From Microbacterium aoyamense (GTDB taxonomy: Bacteria; Actinomycetota; Actinomycetes; Actinomycetales; Microbacteriaceae), in assembly GCF_023155855.1 (NCBI RefSeq), contig NZ_JAKNUT010000001.1, positions 372,001 to 436,000 on the forward strand: a stretch of 64,000 nucleotides of DNA, read 5' to 3'. The notes beneath the pieces are model-generated. The model was not told where the DNA came from. It saw nothing but the letters and a program-made list of their open reading frames with translations, and searched no databases. Numbering within the stretch: position 1 is the stretch's first letter; every line of letters begins with the position of its first letter. Position numbers and translations under genes: made by a program. Positions 59,826 to 64,000 of this stretch are shown piece by piece.

Positions 59826-59908
59826 TGTTAGCGCTCACTGTTAGCGTTCACAAGCGCGATTCCTCCCGCGGACGGCAACGGAAGGGTAACGAAATGTGAG
59901 CGTGAACA
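59826..59908. promoter_or_regulatory. LacI-type operators in the ytfQ-like promoter
   Basis: TGTTAGCGCTCACT (59826-59839) and TGTTAGCGTTCACA (59839-59852) are tandem copies at 13-bp distance, each near-symmetrical about CG. A third related site, TGTGAGCGTGAACA (59895-59908), is close to the inverse of the first. They lie 81 to 163 bp upstream of the ytfQ-like start. Confidence 0.6.
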
Positions 59909-59968
59909 TCCGTGCGCGCAACAGTCCCGCCCGACACGGGGTCGGGCGGGACTGTGAGGGTGCTCGGA

Positions 59969-60187
59969 TCAGAGAGCCGAGATGCGGGCGGTCAGCTGCT
60001 CGAGCGTCTCGGCGGGCAACTGTCCGCCGGCCATCTTGAGCACGGCCGCGGCCGGCATGCCCTTCGCGAAGCCGATCATCGGGTGGTCAGGCAGTTCGGG
60101 CACCAGATCGACGATGATCGCCCGGGCCTCGGGGTCATCGAGCAGGGTGCCGAGTGTCGTCGTCTCGAGGTCGTATCTGCCGGCCAT
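59969..60187 (-). CDS. Small helical protein of unknown function
   Basis: 72 residues. GAAGGAG precedes the ATG at 60185-60187. LGTLLDDPEARAIIVDLVPELPDHPMIGFAKGMPAAAVLKMAGGQLPAETLEQLTARISAL reads as three to four short helices. The same pattern (LL-x-DP-x-A, then PEL-x-x-HPM-x-x-A-x-GM) occurs as a C-terminal tail in some actinobacterial glycosidases and sugar enzymes, here as a free-standing protein. It follows gntK by 34 bp. It could be a protein-interaction module. Confidence 0.65.
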   Translation of the reverse strand: MAGRYDLETTTLGTLLDDPEARAIIVDLVPELPDHPMIGFAKGMPAAAVLKMAGGQLPAETLEQLTARISAL

Positions 60188-60221
60188 GTGCGCTCCTTCG
60201 GGCATGGGGGATGAGTGGGTC

Positions 60222-60725
60222 TCAGCCTACGTCCGCGCTCCGCCGCCACGCCCCCACGGCTTCGAGGACGATCGGGTCGAGCGGCGCCGCCGCGTCGATG
60301 ACGATCCCCTCCTCGTCCGGCTCGAGGGGCTCGAGCGTCGCGAGCTGAGAGGCCAGCAGACTCGCCGGCATGAAATGGTCCGTGCGCTGGGCGAGGCGCG
60401 TCGAGAGCGCGGCGGGATCCAGGTCGAGGTGGACGAAGAAGACGCCGGATGCCGCATTCCGCAGCGCATCGCGGTACGAGCGCCGCAGCGCCGAGCAGGC
60501 GACGACCACGACACCGCCGTGATCCTGGGCGAGGGCGGCACCGACGAGTCGAAGCCACGGCATCCGGTCTTCGTCGGTCAGCGGCACGCCCGCGGCCATC
60601 TTCGCGACGTTCGCGGCGGGATGGAGGTCATCCGCGTCGATGTACACCCCGTCGAGCGCCGCAGCCAGTGCCGCCGCGACGGTCGACTTGCCCGAGCCGG
60701 ACACTCCCATCACCACGATCGACAT
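60222..60725 (-). CDS. gntK: Gluconokinase
   Basis: 167 residues, the usual GntK size. VMGVSGSGKSTVAAALA has the P-loop at 7-15. IDADDLHPAANVAKMAAGVPLTDEDRMPWL is the gluconate-binding stretch, with VACSALRRSYRDALR and FVHLDLDPAALSTRLAQRTDHFMPASLLASQLATLEPLE following in family order. It makes 6-phosphogluconate from gluconate and ATP. ATG 60723-60725 begins just at the family N-terminus. No gluconate transporter is adjacent, so the gluconate may come from sugar oxidation inside the cell. Confidence 0.94.
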   Translation of the reverse strand: MSIVVMGVSGSGKSTVAAALAAALDGVYIDADDLHPAANVAKMAAGVPLTDEDRMPWLRLVGAALAQDHGGVVVVACSALRRSYRDALRNAASGVFFVHLDLDPAALSTRLAQRTDHFMPASLLASQLATLEPLEPDEEGIVIDAAAPLDPIVLEAVGAWRRSADVG

Positions 60726-60739
60726 GCGGTCCACGTTAG

Positions 60740-61555
60740 TCACCGGGAAGACGCCGCGATGCGGGATGAGAGCTGGTGCGCATGGGCGAGGAGCGTGCGC
60801 CCGAGATCGGCGATGCGATCCGGCCCGAACCGGAACTCCACGCCCGTCAGGCTCAGCGCCCACTGCGGGTGTCCCTCCCGCGTGAACACGGCTGCGCCGA
60901 GCCCGTAGGACCCCTCGACGATGAGCCCGGGGTTCACGGCGTAGCCGCGCTCCTGCGTCTCGCGCAGGCGCGCGCGCAGTCGCTTCTCGCCGTGAGCAGC
61001 CCCGCGCTCCTTCGCGAGCTCGGGATGCCGCTCGAAGTAGGCGTCCACATCGTGAGGTGGCAGGAACGCCAGGATCGCGAGACCCGCCGAGGCGACGCCG
61101 AGCGGGAACCGCACGCTCTCCGACAGCACGAACGACCGGATCGGGAAGCTGCCCTCCTCGCGCAGGAGGCACACCGTCTCATCACCCCGACGCACCGACA
61201 GGAACGCGCTCTCCTCCGTCCGCACCGCGAGGGAGCGCACGATGTCGCGCGCGATGGTCGTGATGTCGTAGCGGGATGCCGCCACCTGGCCCATCAGGTA
61301 GAGCTCGGGGCCGGGCATCCATCGACCCGTCCGCTCGTCCTGATCGACGAGTCCCTCGTGGCGGAGCGCCATCAGAAGCCGGTGGGCCGTGGGCCGCGTG
61401 AGATCGGCTCTGCGCGCGAGGTCGCTCACCGCGAGGCCGTCGGCGGAGGCCTGCGTGACGAGGCGGAGCAGCCGCGAGGCGCGCGCGATCGACTGCGCTC
61501 CGGGGATCGTCGCGGTCGTGTCCACGATATGGACGATAGGCGCCTCGGGTTCCAC
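60740..61555 (-). CDS. IclR-family transcriptional regulator
   Basis: About 271 residues: an HTH (QSIARASRLLRLVTQASADGLAVSDLARRADLTRPTAHRLLMALRHEGLVDQDERTGRWMPGPEL) and the IclR ligand domain (ESAFLSVRRGDETVCLLREEGSFPIRSFVLSESVRFPLGVASAGLAILAFLP, GYAVNPGLIVEGSYGLGAAVF). The start is uncertain: GTG 61553-61555 has a G-rich site upstream; GTG 61523-61525 is the second choice. It is divergent from scoAB and probably represses it. It could instead act on gntK, which is 14 bp downstream in the same direction. Confidence 0.87.
   Translation of the reverse strand: MEPEAPIVHIVDTTATIPGAQSIARASRLLRLVTQASADGLAVSDLARRADLTRPTAHRLLMALRHEGLVDQDERTGRWMPGPELYLMGQVAASRYDITTIARDIVRSLAVRTEESAFLSVRRGDETVCLLREEGSFPIRSFVLSESVRFPLGVASAGLAILAFLPPHDVDAYFERHPELAKERGAAHGEKRLRARLRETQERGYAVNPGLIVEGSYGLGAAVFTREGHPQWALSLTGVEFRFGPDRIADLGRTLLAHAHQLSSRIAASSR
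61520..61534. promoter_or_regulatory. Possible IclR operator dyad
   Basis: GTCCA, five bases, TGGAC at the 5' end of the iclR gene, 100 bp upstream of scoA. It overlaps the alternative GTG start, so it is either an operator or simply coding sequence. Confidence 0.3.
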
Positions 61556-61633
61556 ATGGCAACCCCCGCCGTGACACCCGGCTCTGGCGAGCGGAGCATG
61601 GAACTGCAGACGCACGAACGCGAAGGAGCACAC

Positions 61634-62401
61634 GTGATCGACAAGACCTGGGGATCCGCCGCCGAGGCGGTCGCCGACATCCCCGACGGCGCCTCGCTCG
61701 CCGTCGGCGGTTTCGGGCTGTCCGGCAACCCCATCGCCCTCATCGAGGCTCTGCTCGCGCAGGGCACCTCCGACCTCAGCATCGTGAGCAACAACTGCGG
61801 AGTGGATGACTGGGGCCTGGGGATCCTCCTGGGCGCCAAGCGCATTCGCAAGATGACCTCCTCGTACGTCGGCGAGAACAAGGAGTTCGAGCGGCAGTTC
61901 CTCACGGGAGAGCTCGAGCTCGAGCTGACCCCGCAGGGCACGCTCGCCGAGAAGCTCCGCGCCGGCGGCTCCGGCGTCGCCGCGTTCTACACGCAGACCG
62001 GCGTCGGCACGCAGGTGGCCGAGAGCGGGCTGCCCCGGCGCTACTCCCCCGACGGCAGCGTCGCCGTGGCATCCCCCGTCAAGGACGTCCGCACGTTCGA
62101 CGTGAGCGGCGAGCCCCGCGAGTACGTCCTCGAAGAGGCGATCGTGACCGACTTCGCACTCGTGCACGCGTGGAAGGGCGACCGCCACGGCAACCTCGTC
62201 TTCAACAAGGCCGCGCGCAACTTCAACCCCCTCGCCGCGATGGCCGGCCGCACCTGCATCGCGCAGGTCGAGGAGCTCGTGGAACCCGGCGAGCTCGACC
62301 CCGACGGCATCCACCTGCCGGGCATCTACGTGCACCGCATCGTCGAGGTCGGCACCGACATCGAGAAGCGCATCGAGCGCCGCACCGTGAAGGAAGCCTG
62401 A
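61634..62401 (+). CDS. scoA: 3-ketoacid CoA-transferase subunit A
   Basis: 255 residues. [32 protein letters not shown] is the GGFGxxGxP motif, and [19 protein letters not shown] and [42 protein letters not shown] are the CoA-transferase family I alpha-subunit blocks. AAGGAG stands 6 bases before the GTG at 61634. Together with subunit B it moves CoA from succinyl-CoA to a 3-oxoacid (acetoacetate). 3-oxoadipate (PcaIJ) is the other possibility, and sequence alone does not separate them. Confidence 0.9.
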   Translation: MIDKTWGSAAEAVADIPDGASLAVGGFGLSGNPIALIEALLAQGTSDLSIVSNNCGVDDWGLGILLGAKRIRKMTSSYVGENKEFERQFLTGELELELTPQGTLAEKLRAGGSGVAAFYTQTGVGTQVAESGLPRRYSPDGSVAVASPVKDVRTFDVSGEPREYVLEEAIVTDFALVHAWKGDRHGNLVFNKAARNFNPLAAMAGRTCIAQVEELVEPGELDPDGIHLPGIYVHRIVEVGTDIEKRIERRTVKEA

Positions 62402-62403
62402 TC

Positions 62404-63057
62404 ATGGCACTGACCCGCAACGAGATGGCCGCGCGCGCGGCCGCCGAACTCGCCGACGGCGCGTACGTCAACCTCGGCATCGGTCTGCCGACGCTCGTGC
62501 CGAACTACGTCCCCGACGGCGTCACCGTCGTGCTGCAGTCCGAGAACGGCATCCTCGGCGTCGGCCCGTATCCGACCGAGGAGAACGTCGACCCCGACCT
62601 CATCAACGCGGGCAAGGAGACCGTGACGACCCTGCCCGGCGCGGCGTTCTTCGACTCCGCGATGAGCTTCGGAATGATCCGCGGCGGCAAGATCGACGCC
62701 GCGATCCTCGGGGCGATGCAGGTGTCGGCGACCGGCGACCTGGCGAACTGGATGATCCCCGGCAAGATGGTCAAGGGCCCGGGCGGCGCGATGGACCTCG
62801 TGCACGGCGCCGGGAAGGTCATCGTGCTCATGGAGCACGTCGCCCGAGACGGATCGGCCAAGATCGTGAACGACTGCTCCCTGCCCCTCACGGGCCGCGG
62901 CGTCGTCAACCGGATCATCACGGATCTCGCCGTGATCGACGTGACGGATGCCGGGCTCGTGCTCGTCGAGACGGCCCCCGGCGTCACGGTCGACGAGGTC
63001 GTCGCCGCGACCGAGCCGCCGCTCACCGTGTCGGACGAACTTAGGGTGGAAGCATGA
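62404..63057 (+). CDS. scoB: 3-ketoacid CoA-transferase subunit B
   Basis: 217 residues. [32 protein letters not shown] contains the SENG motif with the catalytic Glu47. [55 protein letters not shown] is the rest of the beta-subunit signature. It starts two bases after scoA and its stop overlaps the thiolase start (ATGA). Confidence 0.93.
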   Translation: MALTRNEMAARAAAELADGAYVNLGIGLPTLVPNYVPDGVTVVLQSENGILGVGPYPTEENVDPDLINAGKETVTTLPGAAFFDSAMSFGMIRGGKIDAAILGAMQVSATGDLANWMIPGKMVKGPGGAMDLVHGAGKVIVLMEHVARDGSAKIVNDCSLPLTGRGVVNRIITDLAVIDVTDAGLVLVETAPGVTVDEVVAATEPPLTVSDELRVEA

Positions 63058-64000
63058 ACCACGACGATGTCGTCATCGTCGCCGCCGCGCGCACGCCGCA
63101 GGGGCGACTCAAGGGCCAGCTCGCATCGCTGACCGCGCCCGAGCTCGGCTCGCGCGCGATCGCGGGCGCACTCGAGAAGAGCGGCATCCCGGCCTCGGCC
63201 GTCGATGCCGTGCTGGTCGGCCAGGTGCTGCCCGCGGGCTCGGGTCAGAACCCGGCCCGCCAGGCTGCGATCGGTGCGGGCATCGGGTGGGACGTGCACG
63301 CGTCGAGCGTCAACAAGGTCTGCCTCTCCGGCCTGACGGCGATCATCGACGGCGCCCGCATGCTGCGCGTCGGCGACGCGACCGTCGTCGTCGCGGCCGG
63401 CATGGAGTCCATGACTCGCGCACCGCACCTGCTCATGGGCTCGCGCGACGGGTGGGCGTACGGCTCGGTCGAAGTGCTCGACCACATGGCGTACGACGGA
63501 CTCACCGACGCCTTCGACCGCGAGAGCATGGGCGCCTCGACCGAACGTCACAACGAGCGCTTCGAAGTGACGCGCGAGGCTCAGGATGCCGTGGCCGCGC
63601 GCTCGCACCAGCGTGCCGCCGCGGCGCACGAGCAGGGCCTCTTCGAGGCCGAGATCGTGCCCGTCGAGATCCCGCAGCGACGCGGCGAGCCGCTCATCGT
63701 GACGAAGGACGAGGGCGTGCGCCCTGAGACGACGGCCGAGACCCTCGCGGGCCTGCGTCCCGCATTCTCGAAGGACGGCTCGATCACGGCCGGCAACGCG
63801 TCGCAGATCTCGGACGGCGCATCGGCCGTCGTGCTCACGACCCGCTCCCACGCGGACGAGAACGGCTGGGACGTTCTGGCCGTCGTCGGTGCCTCAGGTC
63901 AGGTCGCCGGCCCCGACAACTCGCTGCACGCGCAGCCCGCACGCGCGATCGAGAAGGCCCTCGCGAAGCAGGGGATCACGGCATCCGACCTCGACATCGT
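63054..64000 (+). CDS. Acetyl-CoA acyltransferase (thiolase), C-terminus cut by window edge
   Basis: The frame is open from ATG 63054 to the right edge: 315 residues of an expected 390 or so. [27 protein letters not shown] is the thiolase N-terminus. [15 protein letters not shown] has the reactive Cys90. [17 protein letters not shown] and [17 protein letters not shown] follow in order. The C-terminal His and Cys motifs lie beyond the edge. It would cleave acetoacetyl-CoA (AtoB type), or 3-oxoadipyl-CoA if the CoA-transferase is PcaIJ. Translation is coupled to scoB. Confidence 0.93.
   Translation, partial: MNHDDVVIVAAARTPQGRLKGQLASLTAPELGSRAIAGALEKSGIPASAVDAVLVGQVLPAGSGQNPARQAAIGAGIGWDVHASSVNKVCLSGLTAIIDGARMLRVGDATVVVAAGMESMTRAPHLLMGSRDGWAYGSVEVLDHMAYDGLTDAFDRESMGASTERHNERFEVTREAQDAVAARSHQRAAAAHEQGLFEAEIVPVEIPQRRGEPLIVTKDEGVRPETTAETLAGLRPAFSKDGSITAGNASQISDGASAVVLTTRSHADENGWDVLAVVGASGQVAGPDNSLHAQPARAIEKALAKQGITASDLDI

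Noticed and set aside
1..64000. CRISPR array, prophage or insertion sequence
   Set aside because: No regularly spaced direct repeats, no cas, integrase, transposase or phage structural motifs in any frame examined.

Overview
The window is a 64-kb piece of a GC-rich actinobacterial chromosome. CUT1 and CUT2 sugar ABC operons each next to a LacI regulator, an araDBA cluster, MmyB-type XRE and MpaB proteins, GTG starts and many ATGA/GTGA gene overlaps together suggest Microbacteriaceae, most likely Microbacterium. This is inferred from protein style; there is no rRNA or marker gene to confirm it. No transposase, integrase, phage gene or CRISPR array was seen.

Region 1 (1-19 kb, accessory catabolism). 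A secreted esterase-like hydrolase is cut by the left edge and is followed by a broken PfkB-kinase remnant. A long minus-strand operon (11918 down to 1628) encodes a binding protein, a single-domain ATPase and a permease (FrcBCA-like), a PD40 propeller protein, a DUF1080 protein, a GH3 beta-glycosidase, a UPF0303 protein, a Gfo/Idh/MocA dehydrogenase, an SDR and an alpha/beta hydrolase. A divergent cupin, a SnoaL-like protein, a second Gfo/Idh/MocA enzyme and a FadR-type GntR regulator (14231-14965) complete it. Paired GGTnnnACC operators lie in both divergent promoters. The picture is uptake of an intact glycoside and its oxidation and cleavage inside the cell, perhaps through a 3-keto sugar. 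Next to it an acyl-CoA ligase, a thiolase, a DUF35/OB-fold protein and an unrecognised protein, with an Lrp/AsnC regulator, could process an acid released from such a compound.

Region 2 (19-34 kb). A GH2 glycosidase with an MFS transporter and a TetR regulator is followed by a redox/efflux operon (SDR, DHA2 MFS, DUF2255, two aldo-keto reductases, cupin) divergent from an XRE-MmyB regulator. Two MarR regulators come next, each divergent from its probable targets (an MBL-fold hydrolase; an F420-type NADP-binding protein plus a CatE-like VOC protein). Each MarR promoter carries a long perfect inverted repeat.

Region 3 (34-48 kb). A tRNA-Arg gene, housekeeping-like small membrane and stress proteins, and the L-arabinose operon araD-araB-araA-aldose epimerase with a LacI-type regulator and a perfect 14-bp operator. 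Then come an MpaB oxygenase, a secreted SGN(D/E)-repeat protein, an NAD-dependent epimerase-like protein and a DUF1992 protein.

Region 4 (47-64 kb). A LacI-controlled operon of binding protein, two CUT1 permeases and a GH127 beta-L-arabinofuranosidase; a YtfQ-YtfR-YtfT-YjfF-type furanose importer with its LacI regulator; gluconokinase; an IclR regulator; and the divergent scoA-scoB-thiolase ketoacid operon, which runs off the right edge. Regions 3 and 4 together look like a system for furanosidic L-arabinose from plant glycans: GH127 releases it, the importers bring it in, and AraA/AraB/AraD convert it to xylulose 5-phosphate.
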